A DNA stretch of 64,000 nt from Hansfordia pulvinata. Taxonomy: Eukaryota; Ascomycota; Sordariomycetes; Xylariales. This document shows, piece after piece, positions 47,601-60,848 of this stretch (positions are counted from its first letter, which is position 1; each line of letters opens with the position of its first letter). The notes under the pieces were generated by a model. It saw nothing but the letters and a program-made list of their open reading frames with translations, was not told the origin of the DNA and searched no databases. The position numbers and the translations under genes were made by a program. The DNA lies in assembly GCA_006538405.1 (NCBI GenBank), contig BJKQ01000006.1, positions 620,001 to 684,000 of the forward strand. The letters run 5' to 3'.

Positions 47601-48476
47601 TTACAAAACGCCCACCCTCCTCCCTCCCTCCTGGGTTACATCCCGGGGCCCGCACCGTGGCAGATTGCAGAGTTCTATCCAAGGGCCCGAGAAGAGACGG
47701 CAGAGTTGCAGCGCCAAGCGGCGAGTCCTCTGAGAGAGTTCAGTTCATGGAAACCTCCCCCCCTTTATCACTCGGTCCCGGGACGAGAGAACGCTTTCCC
47801 CCCCCCAAGCGACGTCCACCCTTGGTCTTCGCTTCAACTCAGCATATCCGTGCCCCAGATCAGGTCAGAGCTACAAATCCCCCCCCCCGGCGGAGTGCGA
47901 TGGGACACACGAGGTCTACGAGTTACTGGGGGACGCCGCACCACACATCAGCCCACCTGGACTGGAGAGATGGAGAGAGGACGGGGGGGAAGACAGCGAT
48001 ACGAGACATGTGGCAGCCCGACACCGCGTCAAGACGGCAGGGCCGCGTCTAATGGAGGGCGCTTAATTTGAAGCTGCTTCTGTGGCTCGCACGCATGCTT
48101 TGCCCGGCGTGGGAAGTATGGGTGGGCGGCCCGGCTGTGCTGGCTTGGCCCCCTGCTGCGCGCGCGCAAAGGAGAACAAGCGAGCCTATGAGCGTGGGGT
48201 TTTGGGTAGGGTAGAGAGAAGAACGAAAAGAAAAAAAGAAGGGGGTGTGTAACTGCGACTGCGACTGCGACGAGACTACAACCACGTTCTGTGCCCGGTC
48301 CCGAACTTCTAGAACGAACAAAACGACAAGCTTGTGACGCTCCCCTGCGAGTACTACGACTAGGACTACGAGTAGTATGCCTCCTCGCTTCTGCAGGCCG
48401 CGTGCATTGCGTGGGGTTCGAGCTCTAAGAAAAGACACACCATGCACACGCATTCACACTGGTAAAGCCGTTCAGG

Positions 48477-48499
48477 GGTGGTGGTGGTGGTGGTGGTGA
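48477..48499. repeat. (GGT)n microsatellite
   Basis: About seven GGT units. Confidence 0.9.
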
Positions 48500-48533
48500 C
48501 TGGAAAAAGGGTGTTGTTGACTGTGGGCTGTGG

Positions 48534-48612
48534 ACACACACACACACACACACAAACCCCCTCTTACTCCTATTCCCCCTTCTTTCTCTCTCTCTCTCTC
48601 TCCCTCTCTCTC
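48534..48612. repeat. (CA)n then (CT)n tracts
   Basis: A CA tract at 48534-48554 is followed about 30 bp later by CT tracts, making one compound simple-repeat patch. Confidence 0.9.
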
Positions 48613-49020
48613 GACACTATCCTGTGAGACATGCATGCATCTCCTCGTCAGTACCCGCGGGCTGTGCTGGGGCGCGCTTCATATGCCGGCCGGCTGGATC
48701 CCCCCCTGCAAACCCCGCAGCCGCCGCCGAACGCCGCCGCTATTCGCGCTGCTGCATCGCGCTACGACTATATCGTATGGCCTCGTGGGCTCTGCCTTCT
48801 GTGGGCGCGGGCTCTGTCTGGTGCGTGCGTGCAGCCGGCCGGCCGGCCGGGGTGTCTGCCATTATGATGGACCTCGCGCATATTCTGGCTCGATTCAGCC
48901 CTGCCGGGTCTGTCCACATCTGGCTGCCTGCCTGCCTGCCTGCCTGTGTCTCTCCGCCTCTCGAAAAAGAACACAAAGTGGGCTGGGTCGGCGGGGGAGG
49001 GAGGGGGGCCCGCCAGAGCA

Positions 49021-49052
49021 GGAGAGGAGAGGAGAGGAGAGGAGAGGAGAGG
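49021..49052. repeat. 5-bp minisatellite (GGAGA)n
   Basis: About six perfect GGAGA units, purine-only on the plus strand. Confidence 0.9.
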
Positions 49053-49586
49053 AGGGGAGAGAAGGGCCGATTCTGGAACCGACAGCTGAAGCCCGGGGCC
49101 CAGCTGAGTCTGCTGCTGCTGCTTGCCTGCCTGCTTGCTTGCTTGCCTGCTTGTCGGGATGAATGCACGCGTAATGCTCGCAGCGTTGCATTCCCAAGAC
49201 GACGAGCGGAACGCAACCGAGAGGAGACGAGACGAGACGAGACAGCCAGGCAGGCAGACAGCCAGGCACACAGACAGACAGACAGACAGGCAGAGAAAGG
49301 CCTTCCGCCCGGTCCCCCGTCTTCGCCCCCCAGATTCGTCGCAGCGACCCGGCAAACAACGGCGCCGGCCCGCGCTCCGGAAGGTCTGTCAGCTCCCAGG
49401 GTGTGCAGGTTCAGCTCAATCGGTTGGAGATCGGGAGAGATAGAGGGAGAGATAGAGGGAGAGAGAGAGAAACGCTCTACCGGTCGACCAGGGGCCGAGA
49501 AGGGTGGAGGGTATACTCGTATAGTCGGCCCAGAACACACACGCGCGATAATAAGTGCTGACGGCTTACCACGCTCTTCAACCCGG

Positions 49587-49617
<31 letters not shown>

Positions 49618-49675
49618 TTGTCATTCGTCCCAAGACACACCCACGACGCCCAGCAAGGCGCAGGCGCAGGCCCAG

Positions 49676-49828
49676 AGGACAGGACAGGACAGGACAGGAT
49701 AGGATAGGATAGGATAGGATAGGATAGGATAGGATAGGATAGGATAGGATAGGATAGGATAGGATAGGATAGGATAGGATAGGATAGGATAGGATAGGAT
49801 AGGACAGGCCAGGATAGGACTGGACAGG
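49676..49828. repeat. 5-bp tandem array (GGATA)n with GGACA edges
   Basis: A core of about 21 perfect GGATA units (49697-49801) is flanked on both sides by GGACA variant units. The variant units confined to the edges are typical of a growing array. The plus strand carries GG runs spaced by three bases, which could form two-tetrad G-quadruplexes. Confidence 0.95.
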
Positions 49829-49855
49829 GTGGGCGTCATCGTCGTCATCGGTCAT

Positions 49856-49912
49856 CACCACCACCACCACCACCACCACCACCACCACCACCACCATCAC
49901 CACCATCACCAC
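49856..49912. repeat. (CAC)n microsatellite
   Basis: About 19 triplets, CAC with CAT variants near the right end. Confidence 0.95.
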
Positions 49913-50042
49913 GTGCATGCACGCAACGCTTCACGGCCGCCGCCAATCGGAAGCCCGTCGTTCCTCAGTCAGCCAGTCTCCTCACTAAACTCACTCTCAC
50001 GCCTCCTCCTCCCCCCCAATCGGTTCTCGCCTGCAAGCCCTA

Positions 50043-50072
50043 CGGTCCACGGTCCACGGTCCACGGCCCACG
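50043..50072. repeat. 7-bp tandem repeat (GGTCCAC)
   Basis: Three perfect GGTCCAC units followed by degenerate GGCCCAC-like units. Confidence 0.85.
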
Positions 50073-50238
50073 GCCCTTGGCAACGGTCAGCAGCCAGAAC
50101 CGATACGGCCGAGAGCCAGAGAGAGCTGAGAGAAAGAGCCCCCCTGGACCCGCAGAACAACAACAGCTTGTACTCGTAGCTTGCCGCCCGCGACCAGTCA
50201 TCAATCCGACCGGGGCTGTATTCGACGTTGCATTCAAA

Positions 50239-50268
50239 CCCACCACCACCACCACCACCACCACCACC
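50239..50268. repeat. (ACC)n microsatellite
   Basis: About ten ACC units. Confidence 0.95.
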
Positions 50269-51940
50269 ATGGAAGAAACCCGCCTACGACCGTAGTAGCC
50301 AGGAGGCGGAATTGGGGCCTCGTTCGCAACGCGGTACGACTGCGCGCGCGCGCGCCCCGCCCGGCGACCAGGCGCTCACCGTACTCGCAACCAACTCGTG
50401 CGCGTCGTCGTCGTCGTCGTCCACCACCAGTAGCAGCAAAGCGCCCCCCGCCCTGCGTGCCCTGTTCTCCGTAGGCACCCTGATGACAGAAGCCTTCGCC
50501 CTCTCTCTCTCTCTCGTCGTCTTCTCCGGTAGAGATGTTTGATCGAGAACAGGCGAGCCGCCCCGAGCGAATAAGCCAGCGCGGCACGGTGACGTCAGCG
50601 TAAGCAGTCTTTTTTCTTTCTTTCTTTTAGAATGCTGACGGCCAAGCAAGTTAGCAGCGAATGGAGAATAAGACGCCGCCGCCCCTGTAGCGAGCAAGCT
50701 CGAGCTTGCTGAGTTCGGGATCGGGGGTTTTCTCACCCCCCCTCTCTCCCTTGAACGAGGCCGATGGTTGCACACGGGTGTCAGATTGGGCGTTCGCGAA
50801 AAGGCCGAAAGAGGGCAATGTCGAGGTGAAGAAGGCAAGGTGGTGTGGCGAATAGCGTCTATCGCGGCCCGCCGGTCGAAAGCTGTCATCCACGATACAG
50901 AAATGCAGGGGCACACCGGGGAAAAAAAGAAAGAAAAAAAGAAAAAAACGGCCTTGCTGCTGCAGCCACTGCACTGCACACGAACCGGTTGCCATTGTCG
51001 GCAGTGGAGGTCCCCTCTCCAAGCTGCCTGCCAGTAATCATCTCCAGCCTCCTCCCCTCCAAGACGTGTGATTGATGAGTAGGTACCCGTACTCGTTACG
51101 TCCCCGGCCCCATCCATGACTTGTTTTCGTCCACGAGTCCTTCGAGATTCGCGTTCTCGAGTCTGGCAAGACCAGACCCCAAACCATGGAACCCGGGATC
51201 CAGGGCCGAAGTGAGCTGGTCCGTCGCGTCGGGTGGGCAGACAGAACTTCTACTCGTACGTTACGTTAGGTTATCACTCTGGTGGCCAAAACGACACAGC
51301 CCAATCTGCGAGGTCAGCCTCCTCCGACGGGGCCCCAATCAATCAATCGGGCAGTCAGTCCATCGGCCGTAGTACTCCTCTTGCAGTCTTGTCTTCTTCG
51401 TCGTGTATCTCCTCTCGAAAAGAATGGGAGACTCTCCGCGCGCTTGCTCGCTCGTTAGCCGTGCCGCGAGTGTGAGTGAGTGTGTGCGCGCGCGCGCATG
51501 GCGCGCCCTTCGGCGGTTCGGCATTCATTCCCAACAACACCTCTCACCAGTCTCTCCCAACGCAGGCAGCAACGCCACAGTACGAGGTAGGCAGGTTGGT
51601 AAGGTGTTCTTCGTGACGAACCGGCCAGGTTTTTTTTTTCTTCTCAATTTCCGCCGTTCCCGAATCGACGACGGCAATCAGCTCTCGCCGGCCTCGCGGA
51701 GAGAAAGGCGACGGGGGCCGGGCGGTTGAGCAAGCGCCCTATTCTTTTTTTTTTATTTTCGTGGGAAACAGTGCGCGCGCGCGCCCAAAGTCTGATTCTC
51801 TTCTCTGTTCGTGGGAAACACTTTGCGGGCGCCGCATCAGGGGGCCAGCCAGCGAAAAAATCTCGTCAACCCCCAACCAGGTGGACAAGGCCCCGGCGCC
51901 CGGGAATGTACGGGCGTAAACACAGAGCAGAGCACCCCCC

Positions 51941-51954
51941 CCCCCCCCCCCCCT
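51941..51954. repeat. C homopolymer
   Basis: Run of more than a dozen cytosines around this position. Exact ends are approximate. Confidence 0.7.
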
Positions 51955-52585
51955 GACAGCCCTGCGAGCCGTGCGCCCATCTTCGTTCTCTGCCTTTTGC
52001 TCGGTTCGACCATGAGAAGCAAAGCGAGATGTCACGGGCTCTCCAAACGGGAGGGGGCACTCCGGAAAACCCGGGCGGCAGGCAGCGAGCGGAGGAGCAG
52101 CGAGCAGCGAGCAGCCCTACCCCGGAAAACAAAGCAAACCAGGTGGTCCCATGACAAGGCCGCCGGGACCCTGAACCAGCGTCCCGGTTCTGGCAGGTAT
52201 GCCCTCCAGCGCGATGGGTCGAGAGCAGCTCGTGGGTGGTATGTAATTACAACCAGCCAGCCCAGCCAGCCAGCCCAGAAGCTAGCCGCGAGTCAGGCGG
52301 GCCACGCGCCGTCGCCCGCTGGTTCTTGCGGTCCAATTTCGCAGCAGCGTGCGAGAACACACACACGCCCTCCCCCTTCCCCCACCCCCGAAATACAGGG
52401 CTAGATAGATAGAGTTCATGGGTTGCCTGGATCGTGATGATCGTTGCAATTTCGCACGGCGTGTCGGTGCCTCCGGGGTAGTAATATAGCCCGGCCCACC
52501 GTGTGGCCCCAGACCCCAACACGGTCCACAGCGACATCATGACCGGGCGGTGGGTTGGACGGCGACTTCCCAGGGCGCCTCCCCG

Positions 52586-52634
52586 CGAACGGCGAACGGC
52601 GAACGGCGGACGGCGGACGGCGGACGGCGAACGG
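52586..52634. repeat. 7-bp minisatellite (CGRACGG)7
   Basis: Seven exact 7-bp units ordered as three CGAACGG, three CGGACGG and one CGAACGG. The block order suggests amplification of variant units by unequal exchange or slippage. Confidence 0.95.
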
Positions 52635-54546
52635 GTAGAGCCAGCGCCACGCCGGGGGACCGTGGCAGCCGGGATCTCAGCGTTGGGCACGGTCAAAGTG
52701 ATGAGGCATTATCGCTGCGTGCCCTGGAGAATCGCCTCAGCTGCACCTGTCAAAGCTTGCCTCGCAGCCCTGACAAGCGGCACGCTCGAGCCTCACCCGG
52801 TGATGGCCTCCTCCCCTCCCCTCCCCAAACGCCCTGGATTTCCAGACGCCGCTGGTGTCTGCTTCTGCGTCGGGAGCCGCCAATCCCCCTTTTGGATGGC
52901 TTCGAGCTGCCGAAGCGTCAAAGCGACGCCAGTTGCTGTCAGCAACACGGGCCGATGGTGAAGGCACGGTTCCCCCCTTCCCCTCTCCCCCTGACTGACT
53001 GACTGACTGCCAGGCGCTCACGAACAACGAGCAAGACCACGTGAGCAGAACATGCCAAAGTGCTCCGGAGATTCGTCGCCGACGACTCTGCACCCAGCCC
53101 AGGAGGCGATTGCACGTTGTGGGGTTGCCATTTGAGGAGGCCATCATGTGCCCGTGGCAGCCCACTTGGAGAGTGCGTTTAGCCATGGAGGGAAGCAAGG
53201 TCGCCAGACGCCTGGCAAAGCAATAGCTTCATGATATGTGGGACACGAACAGGACATGGGGATGGGGAGGGGTGTGGTATCGCAGTACGGATACTCCGCA
53301 GTGTCACGCTTGACCTTATCATGGCCATGACAGATATCGTCAACCAAGGCATCCACAGCCAGCTGCCCGGCCCATCTCAACACGCCCACACACACACACC
53401 CAACGGAACCGCAAGCCGCTGCGAGCGGGGAGCCCATGGGCAGCAGGTGGGGTTTTCAGGGTCCCAAGCACGGCTGGCTAAGGCGGTGGGGCTGGAGAAA
53501 TTGTGGTGGTGGTGGCGAGCGGTAAACGTGGCGTAGGAGCAAAAAGGTCGCACTACGCCTGGGGTGCCCAGCACGCACGGCCAGGACAAGGCCTGCCAGA
53601 GCACCGCCCACCGCCCACCGCCCACCAGCAGCCAGGGCCAGTGCTAGTGCCAGGGCCATTGCCAGGGCCAGTGCCAGGGGGAGGGCAGGCCGGTTTCTGG
53701 GAGCCTGGCAAGGTTGTCATCGAGGTCCTGGTCGTCCCCATGTGCAGGCAACGCAGGGCCACTCGCAATCTCGTGAGCCCGCGTGCCTGTTCAGCCTGTC
53801 GAGTCGGCTCCACACGAGGCATTGGACCTTCCCAGCCTGGAAAGCCGCGGGACAAGGGACAATCGATTCCTGACATGTGCGTACGAGTACTGCGTCGACG
53901 TGCGCAAGTGCATACTCCGTAGTGCCGGGCAGCACCATCGTTCGTGGGCCGACGGTGCCGAGCGTCGCTCGTCGTCGCTACCTACGGGTATGGGCTCGTC
54001 CGTGCCGCAGATGCTGTTTCGCTGCTGTGTGTGCCGTGCGGGTGCTCCGCTTGCCGCGTGGGATACTCGTACACCCACTCACGGCTCAGCTATGCAGACA
54101 CGGCTGGTGACCGGTGCCGGCTTTGCCCACCTGCCGGCCGTTCGCCTGGCATGATTGCGTGCGTGCTGTGATGAGAGCTTGTTGCCGGGTCTTGGCCGTC
54201 CCTGAGCAGGGATTCTCCCTCTTGGGCCAGGGATGCCGGCGCTCAGCAGAACTGGCTGGAGCAGGGTGCGTGGGCGGTGGGGTGGCAAAGACCTAATAAT
54301 AAGTATAGCATGCGCATACGAAGAGCGAGCATCCGAAGCCGTGCCTGGTCGGACTCAAGGCCCCGACCCCATTCGACTCATGATGACATTGGACCGGCTA
54401 GTTAGTCCAGGACAAGGGCCGCATGAGGATTTGGAGTACGAGCACGCTGCACCTGTCGACACCCGCGCCAGAAGGGCGTGGTGGACAGGTGTGAGTACTC
54501 GTACTCGTGCGTATCGGGAGCAACGAGAGGGGGTGTGTGTGCAGGG

Positions 54547-54567
54547 GTGTGTGTGTGTGTGTGTGTG
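54547..54567. repeat. (GT)n microsatellite
   Basis: Perfect GT tract of about ten units. Confidence 0.95.
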
Positions 54568-55081
54568 CGACAGCGAGGAGAGATTCGCAACAGCCCAACG
54601 CGGTAGATCGGCCAGGAAGGCCGCGGCAGACTGGCTTCTCGAAATGTGGAAAAAAGGTCCCTAAATGCGAGCGTCTGCCAGTTCCGGAAGACCAGGCGCA
54701 GATTGTCGGCGCGGCTGGCCCAGGTGATGCGCCCATCTGGATTCCTGCGATCCTGAGGGGTCGTATTTGGCATCAAAGGGGACCAATCTGGGCGGCCTGC
54801 TTGGAGATGGATTCGACGAGGGAACGCCGGCGTGTAGGGTCAAACGCTGACCTGATCTATAATCGGGGATTTTCATGAGTGATGGTTCTTCTAGTCGCAC
54901 TGGAAGAACAGCTGAGCCCTTCGAGACGTCTTCCAAGGATTGTGCTCATTTGCGAGACCGCGATCGCCCTGCTGGCCAGCTGCCGAGCCAATAGAGCGGC
55001 CCAGCACGAATTGCGACGACTTCCGCACACGACTAAGTTGCCCGGCACCGGCCCGCCAGGCAGGACTCGCTAGTGTCTTTC

Positions 55082-55083
<2 letters not shown>

Positions 55084-55115
<32 letters not shown>
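55084..55115. repeat. (GTC)n microsatellite
   Basis: About ten GTC units. Confidence 0.95.
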
Positions 55116-58100
55116 AGTGGCATGGCTATGTCGTCGCATCGTGGCGTCTCGTAAAGCGTGACTGGCGAAGATGGGCAAGAATAAGATGAGGTCTGTGCTA
55201 GACGCATCCATAGTTTACGGTTGTGTGTGCAGCTTAGCCTGCGGCTTGCCGTGCCGCGCCCCCCCAAAATAGAGGTCGGGCCAGCTGGGGTGCGGGAGAC
55301 TCGGGATCGCCAGACCTGCAGCCTCGTGCGTCTGCCGTAGGAATTGACCAACCAACGCGCCCCTGCTGGGTTGGCCCTCGACAGGTGGTGTGATATGATG
55401 TGGTGTGGTAGCATTGAAAGTTCCGAGGCTAGCCTGGCCAGCTGGGGCTGAGAGAGAAAGAGAGAGAGAGGGAGGGAGTGTGTTTGGCATGGCAGAGCAA
55501 GCTGGAGCGGGCCAATAGCAACCCGAGAGCGGCCATGTGGTATTGCGGAAGAGGCGGGACGACGAGGCCGGCAAGATCTTCATTGCATGCATGCTCCTAG
55601 GCCAGGGGGCTTGGAAAGACTGCGCGACCGCTCACGGTCATGACGGCACAGCGTCGCAATACGCCATCAGTCAACATCATGACGGTTAATGAAGGGCGGG
55701 TTGGCGACAGGGTTGGGCGGGAATAGCGTCGTCACCAAGTGTAATCAACCCTCGAAGCACCGCGGCGTCCGCACGACACACCCCTCCCCCTTGCCGTGTG
55801 GGACGTCGGCTCACGTCCTGCCATGACATGGGTGGACTGAAGAAGTTTTTGCCTCCCATTCCCGTCTGGTAATCAGTGCTTACGTTGGGGGTTGCGGGAA
55901 CGGCTCATCGAGAGGCTTGTTGGAACTCAGGGTCCAGCAGGCAAGAGGTGAGCCGAAATGAGGTGAATGGGTGGGGACCCTGGAGGCCAGGTTGTTGTCA
56001 TCGACGCTGAATCATGCCGAGCTCCCAGCGATGCCGTCCCAGTCAGCAGACGACGACGGCGACTGCGGCGGCGACGACGAGAGATAGCAGATGGGGATTC
56101 ATTTCCGGACGAAGCCGAGGGTGGCGCGTGCGGCCGGCACTCGAGGCCGCCACCGCAGCGGCGGCGATGGCGGGAGGGCAGACAGGCAGGTCGACTGAGC
56201 ACGGGGCATTCAGCGCTCGCGACGCAGGGCTGGAAAGCCCCACTGGGTCAGCTCGGCCAGCCCTACATCTTGCTTTTTTTCTCTGGGGCGCGTTGGAGGC
56301 GGAATCCGCACGAGTACAGTGCTCGTCTCGTAGGAGGGGACGCGGGTGTGTCGCTCGCGTGGTGACCAGCCGCTATGTCGTCACTGCGAGCCGTCGGAGG
56401 TCGCGGGAGTCCCGGACGCGGGTCGTCGAGTCGTCGAGTCGTGGTTCTGTGCCCTCCCAGCGCTACTGAATAGTGTCGCTTCAAGCGGGCCACGGGGGGT
56501 TTAGCACGGGTGGAGGCGGTGCCATGGCTGAAAGAGATACTCGCAGGCGCAAGGGCGTGCGGGTAGAGCAGAACGAACTGCTGAGTGATCAGGGCTCGGA
56601 AAGGTGACGGCTGGGTGGTGGGCGGCGGCTCGCTTGGGGGTCTCTCGCCTCGGGACTCGGGGAACGAGGCCGGCCAGAGTGACGATCGCGGGCGTTGGTG
56701 TGTGGGCGGCGTGGGCGGTCTCCAACGCATCGTCGTATTCACGCGGCCCCGAGTATTCATCAATCGAGGCGTCTTACCCGGCTAGGCAGGTCTTGCTGGA
56801 TTAGCTCTGCACGCCGCCGGACTTATGCAAGCTTGTCGAGGTTTAGGTGCTTTTAGGGCGCGCTAGTGCTGATGGCTGCTTGTGACGATGTGCAAAGTGC
56901 ATATCTCTAGCGGGCTCTGTAAGAGGACTAGCGCGTCTCTGCCACCGTCGAATCTGGCAATCCAAGGATGCAGACGACCTCTTTCGTCCACGAGGGCTGC
57001 GTTCATGCAGGTACAGGCTGAGAGATTCGCTGTTGCATTGCAACCTGTGTGTACGAGTATCAAGTCGATGTGTCCTCCAGCCTGGCCTCTCTGGTACCAC
57101 ACAATGCTCTCGCTTCGGTGATCGGCGCACGACCAAGGCCCTCCAGTCCTGCTCGCAGTGGGTATGTTGGACCGTCATGGATGTGATTACGAGTATGCAT
57201 TGTGCATGTGCGTAACTTCACGAGGACTAGCTGGCCAGCACGGTACACACTTTATCTTGGAGGCATTGGGCCGATCCATGTACTTTGATTGCCTACATGT
57301 ACATGCCGTACCTATAGGCACCTGAGGTGGTAGGTACCTGTATGCACTCCCGGCGCAGGACGTCCTGTCCAACATTGCTGTAAGCTGTCTATCCGTACCT
57401 CATCCTCGTGCGGCCCCCTTAAGTCTGTCTCGAGACAGCAGATCCAGATAGCCCAATGTCCTGTAGCCGCGCCGCAGCCGTCGACGACGAGGCGCACGAC
57501 GGGGCTCTTGTAGGTCCGAATCGCATGGAGCGCGCGCGCGCGCAGCCGTTGCCTCTTTGCAGAAACAGCCCTGGCCACACAGGCACGAATGCAGGCAAAA
57601 AAGCCGTTGGGGCGGGACTCGTACGAGAGCCGCTCAACGCTCAATTCAGCGGGCCACGCAACGCTCACAAGCTTGGGCCAGGCAGACAGGGCAGGGAAGG
57701 CCAGCCACGGGTGGCGAGGCAGGACCAGGGCACGCCGTACTCCATGGTAGAGCTGAGGCTTTGCGAAGCCCACTGCCATCATCCCATTGAACCCACCACG
57801 AGTACCACCATGAAGTACCCTGTCACCTGTGTGCCCATGGTGCCCTCGCCCTGGTCGCCCTCGCTCTGGCTGTCCAGGTACAAGCACTCGCACCCGCTGC
57901 TGGTCGGAACCCGAACCGATGGGCGCGCCCCGTGCACTCGCCACCCGGCTGGGGTCCCTGGCAGGCAAGGTATCTCACCAGGTACGTGCCTACCATCTGG
58001 TAGCCTGTGGGCGGTACAACGGTACGAACCGGTTTGCCCACACCTCACCCGCCATGAACCTCCACTGGCATTTGCCTCGTACCTAAGGCACCAGGGGGGG

Positions 58101-60836
58101 CGGGCTCCTGGGGAGGGCGAGCCCAGTAGCGGGAGGATTCGTACCTGGCGGGCGCCAAGCCCGGGCCCATCGCACACCACACACTGAGTCTAAGGTTAAC
58201 CTTAAGCTTGTTTGCCCGCCAGGTACGGACGGGGCCACCGCCCACCACCACCGCCACCAGTGACCACCACCCCGACTGCACCCACCACATGAGAGAACCG
58301 ACGGCGCGGCGTTTGCCAGGAACGGCGTTTGCCAGGCCCGCTGAAGCCCCCCCTTCCCCTCCCCCGGCCGACTGGTTCGCGCCAGAGTGGTGCTCGATCG
58401 CGGCACGGGCATTCGTCGTCACCGTTCGTTCGCCCGCCCGCTGCTCGCCCAGCACAGGACCACATCCGACACGACCATGATCGCGATCACGCCTCCTTGC
58501 CCAAGATACAGATCGCCACCGTCGACTCGGGACCTGGCCGTGGCCCTCCCTGCGAGCGAGTCAGGCAGGAGTGGGCAGCACTGTCTACGAGTACCTTACC
58601 CGTGCCCACGGCGGCGCACATGATGGGGCTTTGTGGTGGTGGAGGTGGCAGTACGAGTATGCGGTAGCCCTCCCCAGGCAGGTAAGGTCCAAGCTTTCCC
58701 ATCCCGCCCCCAGAGGCCAGTCTGCCCGCGAGATGGTCGCCGCGCCGTGCCCTTACCAGACTGCCGGCCCCCAAATCGCCGCTAGTCAGAGGCGCTCGCG
58801 GGCCACCGTCCAAACCGCCTCCGCCACGCCCACCGATTCTATACTCTCGCGTCGCCCGTGTCGGCCAGCCAGCAGGCAGAGGCCGCCATCGTCTCGAGAG
58901 TCGTTTCAACCTGCTCTCGTCATCGCCAGTCTCATGGCAACATCCGTCGGGGTTCAATTTTAGAGTTGCCCTTGCGCTGCCGGCACCGAGGACGGCGTGG
59001 GCAGGGGTCAGAGGGAGGGGTTTGTGTTTGTCTTGGAGGCCACAGACGGGGGTGAAAATCGATCCGGGCTGGGGCCCCGGTCGCGTCCAAGTCGAGTCGG
59101 GAAACACGTGGGTGCCATCAAACCCCGACCCTGAGCTGCCCGCACATGCACTACTTTGCAATAGAGCATTCTGGTGCCCGATGTCAGAGTGCAATAAACC
59201 CTCCGGGGTTCTGCGGCGGCCTTTACCGCCCCCCGTCGGTTGGCCGCAAAGCCCGTGTGTGAACACGCCCCCCCCTTCCCAAGCGCAATCAGTATTCCCA
59301 CTCGTCTGCAGACACACTATGGGCGACGCGCGCTGGCGTGCGGCGGTCGCCGAGATGAGGATGCATCGTTGTGTTACAGCTGGCTGCATACGGGCGCGAG
59401 CGAGCGAGCAAGCGATCCCTTCGGGGTGTGCGTGTGAGAGGTTGCTTGTGCCTGTCGGTGACAGGCTAGGGAAAAGAGAGTAGCGGCAGCGGCAGCACCA
59501 CCACCACCAGCACCACCACCATCGCTAGCACTACAATGTCGACGCTCGGTCAAAAATAGCATGCAGTCAGCTCGTCGCAGAGTTCCCGCACCGGGCCACG
59601 AGAAGAAGTTGATATTCGGCCTGGGCTCGAGGTGTGCTATTTCGGGGGCCGCGGTGACTGCGCGTGGTAGGTGCTCGCTCTGCGGAAGCCTGTTACCACG
59701 TTCAACCGTCCCCCGCGCAGGAGCCTGGCTGTGGCCAAAAATAAGAAGCAGCATACTCGTACATATCGGACGGACCGGCGGACGGGCAGACCAGATAGAA
59801 GGGCGAGCTTACAGGGGCCCGGGGGCAGGGCCCAGCAGACTCATAATCGGACAATCGAGCCCGCGCGGGGGGTAACAGCAGGGTCCGCCTTAAGGGACGA
59901 GGGCGCATGGGAGCCCGAGATGCCGGGACGTGAACGCGACGGCGCTGTGTGTCCGCCTGGCTGGCTGGCTGGTTGCCTGCCTGTTGGTGACACCATGTCC
60001 TGGTCGCGGACTTATTCTTGGCCGAGTGCAGCCTCACCCGTCGTGATCAGCAGGGCCATGTGCTTGATCGTGTGCCAGATGATCCTACGGCTATAATCAG
60101 CGAGCAGCGTGCAGCGTCGAAACAACGCTTTCCAATTTAAGCAGCGTAGGCATACCGCTGTTCTTAGGGCGCCCCGCCTTTATTTGATAACGATTCCTGC
60201 GAGGGGCCCGAAGCGGTCTAGCGCGCGCGAGGGGGGGAGCGCCGATATGTGCGGGCAGCCGGCCGGCGACAGCGACGACGAGGACGACAACGACATGGCC
60301 GGTCGGCGACACGGCGCGGCAGCAGCGAGAACGAAAGAAAGAAAAAAGAAAAAAAAAAAGCTCCCGTCCCCCCCCAGGCAGTTGTGCTTCCTGCGGGAAG
60401 TTGTGTGAGACGCCAAGTGGGCCTGCACCTTGCTCAACCCCGTCAAGACCGTTAACCCGCCCACCCGCTTGCCGGCGATCGCTGCCGCTTCGGCGTCGAA
60501 GGACGAGGCCGTCGCTAGCCTAACGGCCGACTTTTTGGCGATTGCCCCCCTCCCCTCCCTCTCACACGCCAGCACATCGTGCACCCACCGGCCGATTCAC
60601 CATCTCCCGAGGGGCGAAACTGAGGGGCGGGAGGCGAAATTCCAGCATTGCCCGCATGCAGGTACGGTTCGGGATACGAGGCGGTGCAGCGGGAATAGGA
60701 GGGGAGGGGACCACCCCCTCGACACCTGAAGCACGATCATCGGTAGAGAGGCGAAAGACCAGAGACTGGTGAGACACGCGCGGTTTGCGAAGCCTGCAGA
60801 GCCTGCAAAGCCACAGAGAGACGGGGTTCCCGGTGT

Positions 60837-60848
60837 ACGAGTACTCGT
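60837..60848. repeat. 12-bp perfect palindrome ACGAGTACTCGT
   Basis: Palindromic form of the dispersed octamer family. Confidence 0.9.

Larger units (their letters stand above)
42635..49675. other. Region with no supported gene between secreted-protein gene and GGATA array
   Basis: The first few hundred bases are the promoter of the secreted-protein gene. Beyond that no frame has a recognisable domain. A coding-like fragment with an internal duplication lies at about 44160-44670 (separate entry). Also visible: G-rich runs at about 47230, a GGT tract, CA and CT tracts, and a GGAGA minisatellite at 49021. A 392-codon minus-strand frame across 48740-49918 is an artefact of simple repeats. Confidence 0.5.

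Noticed and set aside
49676..49828. GGATA array as a telomere or CRISPR array
   Set aside because: The unit is not TTAGGG and it lies internally. There are no spacers between repeats, and CRISPR arrays do not occur in fungi.
48740..49918. 392-codon minus-strand open frame
   Set aside because: It runs through the GGATA, CAC and GGAGA arrays, giving Ile/Leu/Ser/Tyr/Pro and poly-Val/Asp repeats. It has no domain and is explained by repeats that lack stops.
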